A DNA stretch of 64,000 nt from Bradyrhizobium sp. CCGB12 (GCF_024199845.1 NZ_JANADO010000001.1:3658001-3722000); one strand, 5' to 3'. Counted from the stretch's first letter, positions 51,244-60,417 are shown. Made by a program: numbers and translations. Notes: generated by a model from the sequence alone, not told the origin.

Positions 51244-52908
51244 TCAGCGTCGCAACCTCACTCCGGCCGCCTCGCGATCCCATGTATCCGCGGTGACGCC
51301 CGCGTCGCGCAGCACGCCCTTCTTGATCTTGCCGTTCTCCGTCAGTGGCATCTGGCTCAGAATGCGCACATAGCGCGGGATGGCGAAATAGGCGATCTGC
51401 CCTTCGCAATGCCTGACGATGTCGACGGGCTCCAGCGCTTGGCCCGGTTCCGGCAGGATCGCAGCCGCAACCTCGTCCTCTCCCAACTCCGATGGCAGCG
51501 GGTAGATCGCGCAAGCGGCGACCGCGGGATGGGACTGGATGGCCTGCTCGACCTCCCACGAGGATACGTTCTCGCCACGCCTGCGGATCGAATCCTTCAT
51601 GCGGTCGATGAAGCGATAATGTCCGTCAGGATCCCGAACGACCCGATCGCCCGAGTGAAACCACAGATTTCGCCAGGCCTCGACCGTCTTCTCCGGCATG
51701 CCGAAATAGCCGGTGGCGAAAGCAAAGGGTTCTCTGGCGCGAAGCACGAGCTCGCCGGCCTGTCCGTCGGGAAGCACTGAATCATTCTCGTCCACGATCC
51801 GCGCCTCGATTCCATCGGCCAGATAACCCATCGTCCCCGGGCGATCGGACGGAATCGCGCCGGCGAACACAAAGTTCGTCTCGGTCGACCCGTAGCCGTC
51901 GACCAGGGGCACGCCAAATCGCTCGCGGAACGGACCGTGGATCTGCGGCGGCACGCCACCGCCAAGCGCGACACGCATACGATGCGTCAAATCGTCTGCG
52001 CCCTTCGGCTGCGCCAGAAGCATCGACGCCATGGCGCCGAGCAGATAGCCGACCGTCGCATTGTGCCGTCGCGCGACGGCCCAGAAGCCGGAGGCGGAGA
52101 ATTTCGGCTCCAGCACGTAGGTGCATCCGTTCAGCAGCGCCTGATAGAACGCATTCAGCGCGTTGGTGTGGAACAGCGGCAGTGTCGTGAACAGCACATC
52201 CCCCTCGCGGATGCCGAGCGCCCGCGCCGAATAGATGCCCCACCAGAACAGTTGCGCCTGCGGACAACACACACCCTTTGCAGGTCCTGTTGTGCCCGAT
52301 GTGTAGAGGATCGCAACGGTGTCGCCGGGGCGGACGGCGCCCGCCGGGGCCGTGGCTCCGAGAGCCGGCAAAGGTCCCGCGGAAAGCCTGGCATCGATTG
52401 CCCCGGCGGCGGCTCCGATGATCCAGGTGCGGGGCGGCAGCTCGACACCCGCCTCGACACTATCGATCGCGGCAACGAATTGAGCCTCGACGACGAGGAG
52501 CGCAGGACGCGAGTTGCGGAAGATGTGAGAGAGCTGGAAGCCGCGCAGCGCGGTATTGATCGGCACTGCGATGGCCCCGAGCCACGCACAGCCGAGATAG
52601 ACTTGCAGGAACTCCGGACGGTTGGAGCACATCAGCGCGACCCGATCGCCCGGCTTGATCCCGGCATCGACGAGCGCCTGGGCCGACGCAGCCGCAATCG
52701 CCGCGGTCTGCGCAAAGGTCCAGCGCGTCTCTCCCGCGACCAGCAGGACGCGATCGCCGTAACGCTCCGCCTGCCGCGTGAGGATCGTCGAGAGGATGCG
52801 GTCCGACGGCGGAAACGACGTCACTGCGCGTACCCAGCCCGGCGTCGCATTCTCTCGGCCGACCGTCTCGCTGATGTTCGCCGGCGCATCGTTCTCCGTC
52901 ACGATCAT
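51244..52908 (-). CDS. AMP-forming acyl-CoA ligase
   Basis: 554 residues, ANL superfamily. ATP-binding P-loop YTSGTTGPAKGV, A5 motif GYGSTETN, A7/A8 WFHSGDRVVRDPDGHYRFIDRMKDSIRRRGENVS hinge region, and the C-terminal catalytic Lys in TENGKIKK. It activates a carboxylic acid to its CoA thioester, the first intracellular step of the pathway. It resembles carnitine/crotonobetaine and medium-chain ligases (CaiC-like), but the acid is unknown. It is last in the long minus-strand operon, 9 nt after the binding-protein gene. Confidence 0.9.
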   Translation of the reverse strand: MIVTENDAPANISETVGRENATPGWVRAVTSFPPSDRILSTILTRQAERYGDRVLLVAGETRWTFAQTAAIAAASAQALVDAGIKPGDRVALMCSNRPEFLQVYLGCAWLGAIAVPINTALRGFQLSHIFRNSRPALLVVEAQFVAAIDSVEAGVELPPRTWIIGAAAGAIDARLSAGPLPALGATAPAGAVRPGDTVAILYTSGTTGPAKGVCCPQAQLFWWGIYSARALGIREGDVLFTTLPLFHTNALNAFYQALLNGCTYVLEPKFSASGFWAVARRHNATVGYLLGAMASMLLAQPKGADDLTHRMRVALGGGVPPQIHGPFRERFGVPLVDGYGSTETNFVFAGAIPSDRPGTMGYLADGIEARIVDENDSVLPDGQAGELVLRAREPFAFATGYFGMPEKTVEAWRNLWFHSGDRVVRDPDGHYRFIDRMKDSIRRRGENVSSWEVEQAIQSHPAVAACAIYPLPSELGEDEVAAAILPEPGQALEPVDIVRHCEGQIAYFAIPRYVRILSQMPLTENGKIKKGVLRDAGVTADTWDREAAGVRLRR

Positions 52909-52917
52909 GCTCCCGCC

Positions 52918-54075
52918 TCAGGGCAACAGCTTGTATTTGCCGTCCTCGATCTGGACCAGGATACGCGAGCGATCGTCGACGCCATGCCGATCCGCCGGCG
53001 TATAGGTGTAGACGCCCTGTGTGCCGACGACCTCTTTGGTCGTGAACAGCGCCTGACGCAGCGCGGTGCGGAATTCCGGCGAGCCGGGCTTCGCTCCGGT
53101 TGCCATCGCGCGCTTGGCGGCATCGGCGAAGACCAGCCAGCCGTCGAAAGAATAGGACGAGAATGAATCCGTCGGCGCCTCGCCGTTCGCCTTCTCGAAG
53201 GCGCTGCGGAAATCCAGAGCCACCTTCTGGATCGGATTGCTGGTAGGCAGCTGCTCGGCCGCGGTCACCGGTCCGGTCGGGCAGATGATGCCGTTGGCGG
53301 TCTTGCCGGCCAGACGGAGGAAATCGGCGCTGATCAGCCCGTGATTGCCGTAGAGCGGCCCTTTATACCCGCGCTCGGACAAGGCGATGACCGGCAGTGC
53401 ACCGGGCGTCCCGGTGCCGCCGAGCATAATGGCATCGGGACGCGCAGCGAGTGCGCGCAGCACCTGGGCCGTCACCGAAGAGTCCGATCTGGCGTAGCGT
53501 TCGTTGGCAATGACCTTGATGTCGGCCGTCTTCGCACTCTGCTCGAGCGAATTGTACATGAGGTCGCCGAACGCATCCGAGAAGCCGATGAAGGCGGCCG
53601 TCTTCAGGCCCTTCGCCTTCATGTGGTCGATGATACCTTGCACGAGAAGCGGCGTCGGTTGCGGCGTCTGGACGACCCAGGGGCCGCCGTCGCCAGGCGG
53701 CACCGGCGCGATCGGAGACACCGCGATCATCGGAACCTTCATTTCGATGGCCGCAGTCGCCATCGCGAGCGTCTGGGGGGCTCCGGACGTGCCGATGAGG
53801 ACATCGACCTTCTCCTGCTCGACGAGCTTACGGGCGTTGCGCGCCGACGCCGTTGGATCGGAGCCGTCATCGAGCTGGATGACCCGGAGCTTCTCGCCGC
53901 CGATCTCGCCGATATAGGCCTGCCCTGCCGCGATCCCCTTCGCGTTGGGAATGCCGATCGACGACACCGGCCCGCTGAGGCCGGTGACGAATCCGACGAG
54001 GATTTCGGCCTGCGCAAGCTGCGGGACGGCAAGCAGCAATGCAGTGGAGGCCAGCAGGTTCTTGATCAAGTTCAT
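52918..54075 (-). CDS. LIV-type periplasmic binding protein (copy 1)
   Basis: 385 residues, Peripla_BP_6 family, with Sec signal (cleavage after AQA, ~residue 23). It aligns along its length with the protein at 59269-60417: both share ILVGFVT/ITIGFVT, IQLDDGSDP, NARKLVE and VPMIAVSPI. In this family such proteins bind branched amino acids, amides or aromatic and other carboxylic acids. The start at 54075 places the signal peptide at the N-terminus. It has no permease in this operon and probably shares the LivHMGF proteins at 60461-63980. Confidence 0.9.
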   Translation of the reverse strand: MNLIKNLLASTALLLAVPQLAQAEILVGFVTGLSGPVSSIGIPNAKGIAAGQAYIGEIGGEKLRVIQLDDGSDPTASARNARKLVEQEKVDVLIGTSGAPQTLAMATAAIEMKVPMIAVSPIAPVPPGDGGPWVVQTPQPTPLLVQGIIDHMKAKGLKTAAFIGFSDAFGDLMYNSLEQSAKTADIKVIANERYARSDSSVTAQVLRALAARPDAIMLGGTGTPGALPVIALSERGYKGPLYGNHGLISADFLRLAGKTANGIICPTGPVTAAEQLPTSNPIQKVALDFRSAFEKANGEAPTDSFSSYSFDGWLVFADAAKRAMATGAKPGSPEFRTALRQALFTTKEVVGTQGVYTYTPADRHGVDDRSRILVQIEDGKYKLLP

Positions 54076-54132
54076 GGCACCTGTCTTTCGTGAGCGTTTC
54101 TTGTTCTGATCGGCAAGCGCCACGGGTTGGGT

Positions 54133-54915
54133 TCAGGTTGACGCAACCAGCGCAATGACGCGAAGCGGACTGCCGGAGCCGTTCTGGATCTTCAGTGGCG
54201 AGGCGACGATGATGGCGCCGGTGGCCGGCAACTGATCCAGGTTGCACAGACATTGCAGGCCATAACGCCCCGCTCCGTGCAGGAAGTGATGCGCCGGATA
54301 AGGCGGATCGAAATGCCCGGCCTGCCCCGCATCGGTACCGATGGTCTCGGTGCCAAACCCGATGACGCCGCGCTCCTCCACCAGCCACTTCATGACCGCC
54401 GGATTCGGGCCCGGCGTATGTGCACCGTCGTCCCTGAGGTTCGCGTAGTCGCGCCAACCCTTCTTCGACCAATCGGTGCGCAGCAGAACCCAGTGACGAT
54501 CCGGGATCCGTCCATGCTTCGTTTCCCACGCTTCGACAAGCGGGACGGTCAGGACGAAGTCCGGATCCTGCGCGGCCTGTGCGGAGCAGTCGATGACGCA
54601 AGCCGGGGCGATCATGTCCTTCGGTGGCATCGTGTCGACGGCATTGTTCGGCAGGTTCTTGCCGGTGAACCAGTGAATCGGCGCGTCGAAATGCGTGCCG
54701 GTGTGTTCGCCAAACGTGACATTGTTCCAGTACCAGGCCGGGCCGCGACCGTCGTACCGCGAGATTTCCTGGATGCGGACCGGCGCCGCCTGGCCGAACT
54801 CCGGCGGTAGCACAATGACCGGAAAATCCGGACTAAGCGTAAAGGTCAGATCGACAACGCGCACCGCGCCGGAAGAGATCGCACCCGCCAGCTCCAGGAG
54901 ATTCTTGCTTTGCAT
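54133..54915 (-). CDS. Cyclase-family metal hydrolase (kynurenine formamidase fold)
   Basis: 260 residues. The metal motif HTGTHFDAPIH (H-x-G-T-H-x-D-x-P-x-H) is intact, with the LLRTDWS strand and VIGFGTETIGTD following, as in KynB and other cyclase/amidase members. Start ATG 54915 follows CGGAGGA 9 nt upstream; the frame is open further upstream but inside the neighbouring gene. Members hydrolyse amides, lactones or formamides. In this CoA locus it may open a ring or remove an acyl group; the substrate is not readable. Confidence 0.85.
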   Translation of the reverse strand: MQSKNLLELAGAISSGAVRVVDLTFTLSPDFPVIVLPPEFGQAAPVRIQEISRYDGRGPAWYWNNVTFGEHTGTHFDAPIHWFTGKNLPNNAVDTMPPKDMIAPACVIDCSAQAAQDPDFVLTVPLVEAWETKHGRIPDRHWVLLRTDWSKKGWRDYANLRDDGAHTPGPNPAVMKWLVEERGVIGFGTETIGTDAGQAGHFDPPYPAHHFLHGAGRYGLQCLCNLDQLPATGAIIVASPLKIQNGSGSPLRVIALVAST

Positions 54916-54949
54916 CGTCACATCCTCCGGTTTGATTGAAATCTCGATC

Positions 54950-56191
54950 TCACCTGTCGAGCTCGCGCTCGAGCGCTTTCGGATTGGCCGCGAGACGCTG
55001 CCGGGTCTCTTCTGCGACATCTCCGACATACATCTCTTCGAGCCCACCTCTCAGCCCCGATACGATCGCCTGCGCAATCGCGCGCGGCGCCACCTTCGGC
55101 GGCGGCACGGTCTGAAACCATTCGGTGTCGACGGGCCCGGTGAACAGGTTCATCACCCGGACGCCCGCGGGCCTGAGCTCCGCGCGAAGGCAGTGCGACA
55201 GCGACAGGCAGGCTGCCTGCGAGGCCGAGTAGGCGCCAAAGGCAGGCCAGTTCGCCAGCGCATAGACCGAGAGAATGTTGACCCAAGCGGCGCTGTTATT
55301 GATGCCGTCGGCGCCGCGCATCCGCATGGCGGGTCCAAAGGCCTGCGCGAGGTTGATGAAGCCGAGATAGGCCTGGTCGATCTCGTCGCGTGCGATGCTT
55401 GTGCCCCGGCGGTCGAGCAGGCCGCCCGGCCGCACATATTCCGTCGTGTTGACAAGGATATCGACCTTACCGCCGATGTCGGCGGCCAGATCGGCGGCGG
55501 ACTTTTCGTCGGCTGCGTCAAGGGTAACGATCTCGATCCCGTCCTGACCACGCAGCAGCTTCTCGCCGGCGAACGGCCGCCATGGTTCGGCAACGCCGAC
55601 GAATACCGTCTTGGCCCCTGCACCCTTCAAGGCGGCGACGGCTTCCTGGCCGATCACGCTGCGGCCGTTGGTCACGAGCACGCGCCGGAATTTCGGGTCG
55701 GCCGTCATTTCCCGCCACTGCTTGTCGTCTACCATGTTGGGAGTCTCCCCCTCAGGATGGGCAAAGGCCACCGCCTGACCGCTCTTGTCGAGTTGCAACG
55801 ACATGCGGACGGGCGTGCCCTCCGCGCAGTCGGCGTGGAGGTGTGCCACGATCGTCGGACCGCAATCCATCTTCACGAGGCCGATCCGCCAGGGCGCCCG
55901 CTCGCGGAAGTAGACATCGCTCGGCACGCGCGCCGTCGTCTCGGAAAGGAGCATGCCTCGGCGCGGCGCGTCGACGAATGCGAGGCCCAACGACAGGCAT
56001 GACGGACACGCCTCCCGCGCCGGATAAGCAAAGGTGCCGCAAGCCTCACAGCGTTGCAGCATGAAGCGGCCTTCGGCGGCTGCCCGCGTAAACCCATGGG
56101 ACGTCCTGCTGCGCGGTCGCGGTGGCGAGGCAGGAAGCCGCGTCCGCAACAGCGGGTTCTTGCGCCGGGGCGGTTTGATCGGCTCGATCAT
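54950..56191 (-). CDS. DUF35 (Zn-ribbon/OB) fused to a degenerate SDR
   Basis: 413 residues. N-terminal half (~35-150) is DUF35: a Cys4 zinc ribbon (Cys48, 51, 62, 65 in CEACGTFAYPAREACPSC) and an OB fold, which in lipid metabolism partners thiolase-like proteins and handles acyl-CoA. C-terminal half (~168-370) is SDR-like, but damaged at key sites: VTNGRSVIG in place of T-G-x-x-x-G-x-G, and Tyr320-SAS-Gln324 where Y-x-x-x-K is expected (Lys to Gln). Ser307 is present. It overlaps the thiolase gene by 4 nt. The SDR half may be a binding or structural module. Confidence 0.82.
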   Translation of the reverse strand: MIEPIKPPRRKNPLLRTRLPASPPRPRSRTSHGFTRAAAEGRFMLQRCEACGTFAYPAREACPSCLSLGLAFVDAPRRGMLLSETTARVPSDVYFRERAPWRIGLVKMDCGPTIVAHLHADCAEGTPVRMSLQLDKSGQAVAFAHPEGETPNMVDDKQWREMTADPKFRRVLVTNGRSVIGQEAVAALKGAGAKTVFVGVAEPWRPFAGEKLLRGQDGIEIVTLDAADEKSAADLAADIGGKVDILVNTTEYVRPGGLLDRRGTSIARDEIDQAYLGFINLAQAFGPAMRMRGADGINNSAAWVNILSVYALANWPAFGAYSASQAACLSLSHCLRAELRPAGVRVMNLFTGPVDTEWFQTVPPPKVAPRAIAQAIVSGLRGGLEEMYVGDVAEETRQRLAANPKALERELDR

Positions 56192-57366
56192 CGCGAAGGC
56201 CCTGCAAAGATCGCGGCGCCCGATGCCAGGCCGCGGTCATAGTTGATCATGCCGAAGCCCGAGGCCAGGCAGAGGTTTGCGTCGCTGGCCTGGGTCGGCC
56301 CCGCGATTCCCAGAACCTGCCGCAGCCCTTCGACGAGACCGAGATAAGCGCCGGCCGCGCCGGCCTGCCCGGCCGAGAGTTGCCCGCCCGAGGTGTTGTG
56401 CGGAAAGTCGCCGTCGATGGTGAGATCGTGCTGGCGCACGAATTCCGCGCCCTCGCCCTTCTTGCAGAAGCCGAGATCCTCGAACTGCATCATCGTGATG
56501 ACGGGATAATCATCATAGGTCTGCACGATATCGAGATCGTCAGGCTTCACGCCGGCCATCGCATAGAGCTCGCCCGCGTCCATCGCCCAGCCGCCGCGCA
56601 CCTGCATCGGATCGTCGGCAAAGGCATTATGCCGCTCGATCGTCGAAAGCAGCCGGGCGGCTGCCAGCCCGAGTGAGGCTGCAGTCTCCTCGCGCATCAC
56701 GAGGAAGGCCTCGGCGCCGGCGCATGGCATCACGCAATCGAACAGATGGATGGGGTCGGAGATCGGCCGTGCCGCCAGATACTGCTCCATCGTCAGCGGC
56801 GTCTTCATCAGCGCGTGCGGATTGCGCAAGGCATTGACCCGCTGGGCGACGGCGATCCTTCCGACATCCTCGCGCGTGACGCCGAACGTCCGCATGTAGT
56901 TGCGCGCAATCAGCGCGAAGCTCGCATTGGCGCCGCCCGCTCCGTAGGGATAGACGGCGTCCTGGTTGAACCGGGAAAAATTCTCCAGCGTCAGCCTGAA
57001 CGAATCGACATGATTGGTATCGCCGGCGACGCACGCCACGATGTCGGCGTCGCGCGCCTGAACCGCGCGCGCCGCCTTTCGCAGCGCAGCGATGGCGCTG
57101 GCGCCACCGAGCGGGATCGTGTCCAGCCATCGTACGCAGAGCCCAAAATGCTGCGTCAAGCCGACCCCGCTGTCAGTACCCATGGTGAAACTGGAGACGC
57201 ACAGACCGTCGATATCAGACGCCTTGATGCCGGCCTGTGCAACGAGCGCGCTCAGCGCCCGCCCGATCCACCACTGCGCGCTCTCTATGGAGTAGCGCAC
57301 ATAGGGAATTGTAACGGGAGCCGCGATCACGACCCCGTCGTACGGTGTGCGCAAGGTATTGGTCAC
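56188..57366 (-). CDS. Thiolase-fold lipid-transfer-type protein lacking catalytic Cys and His
   Basis: 392 residues of the SCP2-thiolase-like family. At the nucleophile site the sequence is PLGGASAIAALRKAAR, with Ala89 where the Cys stands in true thiolases. The C-terminal G-H-P motif is SGGQLSAGQAGAAGA, with Gln334 in place of His. The remaining fold marks (FDCVMPCAGAEAFLV; CLASGFGMINYDRG) are good. Steroid-degrading Ltp2 is a Cys-less thiolase homologue that, with a DUF35 partner, cleaves CoA esters by retro-aldol reaction; the overlap here with a DUF35 gene makes the same role likely (inference). Confidence 0.85.
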   Translation of the reverse strand: MTNTLRTPYDGVVIAAPVTIPYVRYSIESAQWWIGRALSALVAQAGIKASDIDGLCVSSFTMGTDSGVGLTQHFGLCVRWLDTIPLGGASAIAALRKAARAVQARDADIVACVAGDTNHVDSFRLTLENFSRFNQDAVYPYGAGGANASFALIARNYMRTFGVTREDVGRIAVAQRVNALRNPHALMKTPLTMEQYLAARPISDPIHLFDCVMPCAGAEAFLVMREETAASLGLAAARLLSTIERHNAFADDPMQVRGGWAMDAGELYAMAGVKPDDLDIVQTYDDYPVITMMQFEDLGFCKKGEGAEFVRQHDLTIDGDFPHNTSGGQLSAGQAGAAGAYLGLVEGLRQVLGIAGPTQASDANLCLASGFGMINYDRGLASGAAIFAGPSR

Positions 57367-57388
57367 CGACCGCCCTCGTTCATCCGAC

Positions 57389-57817
57389 TCAGACCACCGT
57401 CAGTTTCACGTCAATATTGCCGCGGGTTGCGTTCGAATAGGGGCAGCGCTCGTGTGCGCCGGCAACGACCTCTTCGGCCACTGCTTTCTCGACACCAGGC
57501 AGATTGACCTTCAGCTCGACAGCAAGCGCGTATCCGACGGCAACCGGCCCCATCGCAACCTTAGCTGTCACGGACGGCTCGGCGGAGGGCACCACCTTCC
57601 GCGTGCGCGCGACGAGCTTGACCGCGCCGAGAAAGCACGCGGCATAGCCGGCTGCAAAGAGCTGCTCGGGATTGGTGCCCTCCCCACCCGGGCCGCCCAG
57701 CGATTTCGGCAAGGACAGCGACACCGACAATAGTCCGTCGATGCTAGCGGCCTTACCCTCCCGACCGCCGGTCGCCGTCACCTCGGTCTCGTACAGGATC
57801 TTTTCGGGAGTCATCAT
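57389..57817 (-). CDS. ohr: Organic hydroperoxide resistance protein (Ohr/OsmC family)
   Basis: 142 residues. The two catalytic Cys of the Ohr peroxidase are Cys61 in YAACFLGA and Cys125 in HERCPYSNATRGN; the GTNPEQLFAAGY signature and N-terminal beta strands fit Ohr rather than OsmC. It reduces organic and fatty acid hydroperoxides using lipoylated proteins. ATG at 57817 follows GGAGAG. It sits 22 bp upstream of the thiolase-like gene within the operon, perhaps because oxidation of the substrate makes peroxides. Also possible: control by the MarR protein, which has OhrR relatives. Confidence 0.9.
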   Translation of the reverse strand: MMTPEKILYETEVTATGGREGKAASIDGLLSVSLSLPKSLGGPGGEGTNPEQLFAAGYAACFLGAVKLVARTRKVVPSAEPSVTAKVAMGPVAVGYALAVELKVNLPGVEKAVAEEVVAGAHERCPYSNATRGNIDVKLTVV

Positions 57818-57847
57818 GATTAGCTCTCCAGGAATTGTTCGCGGGGA

Positions 57848-58630
57848 CTAGCGGCTGCTACGGGCGAGCAGCGCCCGGAAATCGGCGCGCGCCTGGGCGC
57901 TGGCCCGCGTGAAGCTCGGCCCCCGGCTTGGTTCTGTGCCATTGAGCTGCCGGAGCTGCACCCACATCTCGGCACTCTTCAGCGCCACGGCCGCGCAGTT
58001 GACCACCGGCGCGTGGCCGACCTTCAGGCCATGCTCCCGCCCAATCAGGAGGCCCGGCAGCACGCCGGCCGGGATCACGACATCAGCGCCGCGCTCGACC
58101 AGGGGGAGGGCACAGGCGACAAAATCCTCGATCATGCGGGCTTGCGCGACGGCGTCTCCGGCGAACGCATCGGCGAAATCCTCCGGCTTGCAGCCGAGAC
58201 CGGTCACGTGCACCACGCGGCCGCCGAGGCCGTAACGCTCGGCCTGCTCGTAGTGCCAGACCTCGAAGACGGGATCGAGCGTGACAAGGCCGAGTCGCCG
58301 GCCGAGTTGTGAGGCCGCCAGCAACGTTGCCTCGCCGGCCCCGATCACGGGAATGTCGAGCGCCGAGCGCAGCTCGTAAAGGCCGGGATCCTGGAAATGC
58401 CCCATGACAAAGGCGTCGAACCCGCCCTCCTCTGCCGCAATGCCGTTATCGATCGCCTGGACCGCACAGCGCAATTCCGCAAGCCGTCCGAATTCCCGGT
58501 CTGGCGGCGTAATGCCCTCGACGTGAACCGTCGTGCCTGATGCGGCGATGTTGTTGAGATATTCCGACAGCCGCGCCATGTAGGGCGCGTTCACGCTCGC
58601 ATCAACGAAGCTCTGCCAGAAGATGCGCAT
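57848..58630 (-). CDS. Asp/Glu/hydantoin racemase-family protein with replaced catalytic Cys
   Basis: 260 residues of the racemase fold: IFWQSF near the start, a first active-site loop VMGHFQDPGL where true hydantoin racemases have C-F-x-D-P-G, so the Cys is His78, and a second loop DVVIPAGVLPG where the family has L-G-C-A-G-M, so that Cys is lost as well. Glycine-rich GAGEATLLAA fits the substrate-phosphate-like loop. It is the first gene of the leftward operon, just behind the MarR-type element. Racemisation by two Cys is excluded; isomerase or decarboxylase activity is possible. Confidence 0.75.
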   Translation of the reverse strand: MRIFWQSFVDASVNAPYMARLSEYLNNIAASGTTVHVEGITPPDREFGRLAELRCAVQAIDNGIAAEEGGFDAFVMGHFQDPGLYELRSALDIPVIGAGEATLLAASQLGRRLGLVTLDPVFEVWHYEQAERYGLGGRVVHVTGLGCKPEDFADAFAGDAVAQARMIEDFVACALPLVERGADVVIPAGVLPGLLIGREHGLKVGHAPVVNCAAVALKSAEMWVQLRQLNGTEPSRGPSFTRASAQARADFRALLARSSR

Positions 58631-59268
58631 CGTCCTTCTTCCTCAAGCGGTGATCGGAGGGTCGGTCGTCAGATGCCGATGAATATATTTCAATCATAAA
58701 CTAATTCACGCGTCAAATGCGCGCCGCGGCGGCGGCGATGGGCATCGTCCACGACACGGCAAGCCCAGCTTTTTCGCGCGCTCGAGCGATGAAGAAACGC
58801 CGCATACTTACGAAATTGTATGCAGCAACATTTTTTTCTGACAGCGCCGTGACACGTGTTGACGGCGCCACCGGCAATACTTTAGGCTTTAAGCAATTCC
58901 TCGCCGGGCTAGGGACCGGCGGCCATGACAATGATGTTGCAGGGCAGCGATTTTGAGAGACTCGATCGTGTGGACAGTCGCCGTGCTCGAACAGCCGGCC
59001 GTAGCAGCAGCATCACCGGTCGCGCATCGCGGCCGCACCGACGACCTTTCATTGCTCCGGAAAAGGCCCGCCTGCATTCGCCGATGGGCCCGTCGTTCGC
59101 GCGGCAAGCAACATCATGGCTGCTGAGCGCCCGGGCGAGCAAACTCCCTTCGGTCGCGCCAGGGATTTGGCGCTGCAGCAATGCTTTCAATCGGTTGGTT
59201 CGTCGTTCGGGGTCTCCGCGCGGCAGCTTCAAGGCATTTCTATCCAGCATCAACGGAGGAGAACGCAG
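58631..59268. promoter_or_regulatory. Divergent control region of the two acyl-CoA/transport operons
   Basis: 638 bp without a supported gene. Near the left end lies the 22-bp MarR-type element (58686-58707). A half-similar stretch, AAATTGTATGC, is at 58813-58823. The right part carries the leader of the binding-protein gene with ACGGAGGAG. A long minus-strand frame crosses here but reads as the shadow of the binding-protein gene. Confidence 0.5.
58686..58707. promoter_or_regulatory. MarR-type element, site 2
   Basis: Matches the element at 50485-50506 at 17 of 22 positions (core TATTTYAAKCATAAA), 56 bp upstream of the racemase-family gene start. It sits within a looser palindrome from 58681 (GAAT-N3-TTT ... 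AAA-N3-ATTC). Location fits repression of the leftward operon, perhaps also of the rightward one. Confidence 0.5.
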
Positions 59269-60417
59269 ATGCGCAAGACTCTGAGCTTCCTTGCACTTGT
59301 CGCCGGAATCGTCGCAGCCCCAGCCGCGCAGGCCGACATCACCATCGGCTTCGTCACTTCGCTCAGCGGCAACGGTTCGTCGATCGGCATCCCCTATGGG
59401 CGCGGCATCAACGCCGCCTATGAATACAAGAAGACCATCAACGGCGAAACCGTCCGCCTGATCCAGCTCGACGACGGTTCCGACCCGTCGGCCGCGACCC
59501 GCAACGCGCGCAAGCTGGTGGAAGAGGAGAAGGTCGACCTCCTGATCGGCACCGCGACGGCGCCTTCGACCATCGCGATGGCGGCGGTGGCGAGCGAATT
59601 GAAAGTGCCGATGATCGCGGTCTCGCCGATCGGCAAGCTGCCTGAAACACCCGAGCAGTGGGTGGTGTCGGTGCCACAGCCGGCGTCGCTCCTCGTCAAG
59701 GTCATCGCCGACCGCATGAAGCGCGATGGCATGAAGAACATCGGCTATATCGGCTTCTCCGACGCGTGGGGCGACCTCGTCTACAACGGCGCCAAGGCCG
59801 CCGAAGCCGCCGGTGACATCAAGATCCAGACCAATGAGCGCTATGCGCGCACCGACACCTCGGTGACCGCACAGATCCTGAAGGTGCTTGCTGCACGGCC
59901 CGACGCCGTGCTGGACGGCGGCTCGGGGACGCAAGGCGCGCTGCCTCTCCTCAGCCTCGCGGACCGCGGCTTCAAGGGCAACACCTACGGCACGGTGGCG
60001 CTGGTCAATCCGGACTTCGTGAGCGTCGGCGGCAAGGCGGCGGAAGGCATCCAGGTCTCCGCGGGCCCGGTCATCGTGGCCGAGCAGCTTCCCGACGAGC
60101 ATTTCGCCAAGAAGATCGCGCTGGACTTCCGCAGCGTCTACCAGAAGACCAATAACGTCCCGACCACCGACGGCTTCTCCGCCTACTCCTTCGACGCCTG
60201 GCTGATCTTCGCCAATGCTGCGGAGCGCGCCCTCAAGACGGCGAAACCCGGAACGGCCGAATTCCGCACTGCGCTGCGGGATGCGATCCTCAGCACCAAG
60301 GAGCTGGCGGGCGTGCATGCCGTCTACAACTTCAAGCCCGGCGCGGTGACCGGTGTCGACGAACGCGCCCTGGTCGTGGTGCGCCTGACCGGCGGCGCCT
60401 GGAAGTACGCGCCTTAA
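59269..60417 (+). CDS. LIV-type periplasmic binding protein (copy 2)
   Basis: 382 residues, Peripla_BP_6 family; Sec signal with cleavage after AAQA (~residue 23). Start 59269 has ACGGAGGAG 5-7 nt upstream and puts the signal peptide at the N-terminus; the longer frame upstream is unsupported. Homologous to copy 1 at 52918-54075. It is the first gene of the LivHMGF operon. Two binding proteins feeding one permease set would widen the substrate range; the ligand is probably the acid activated by the CoA ligase (inference). Confidence 0.92.
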   Translation: MRKTLSFLALVAGIVAAPAAQADITIGFVTSLSGNGSSIGIPYGRGINAAYEYKKTINGETVRLIQLDDGSDPSAATRNARKLVEEEKVDLLIGTATAPSTIAMAAVASELKVPMIAVSPIGKLPETPEQWVVSVPQPASLLVKVIADRMKRDGMKNIGYIGFSDAWGDLVYNGAKAAEAAGDIKIQTNERYARTDTSVTAQILKVLAARPDAVLDGGSGTQGALPLLSLADRGFKGNTYGTVALVNPDFVSVGGKAAEGIQVSAGPVIVAEQLPDEHFAKKIALDFRSVYQKTNNVPTTDGFSAYSFDAWLIFANAAERALKTAKPGTAEFRTALRDAILSTKELAGVHAVYNFKPGAVTGVDERALVVVRLTGGAWKYAP

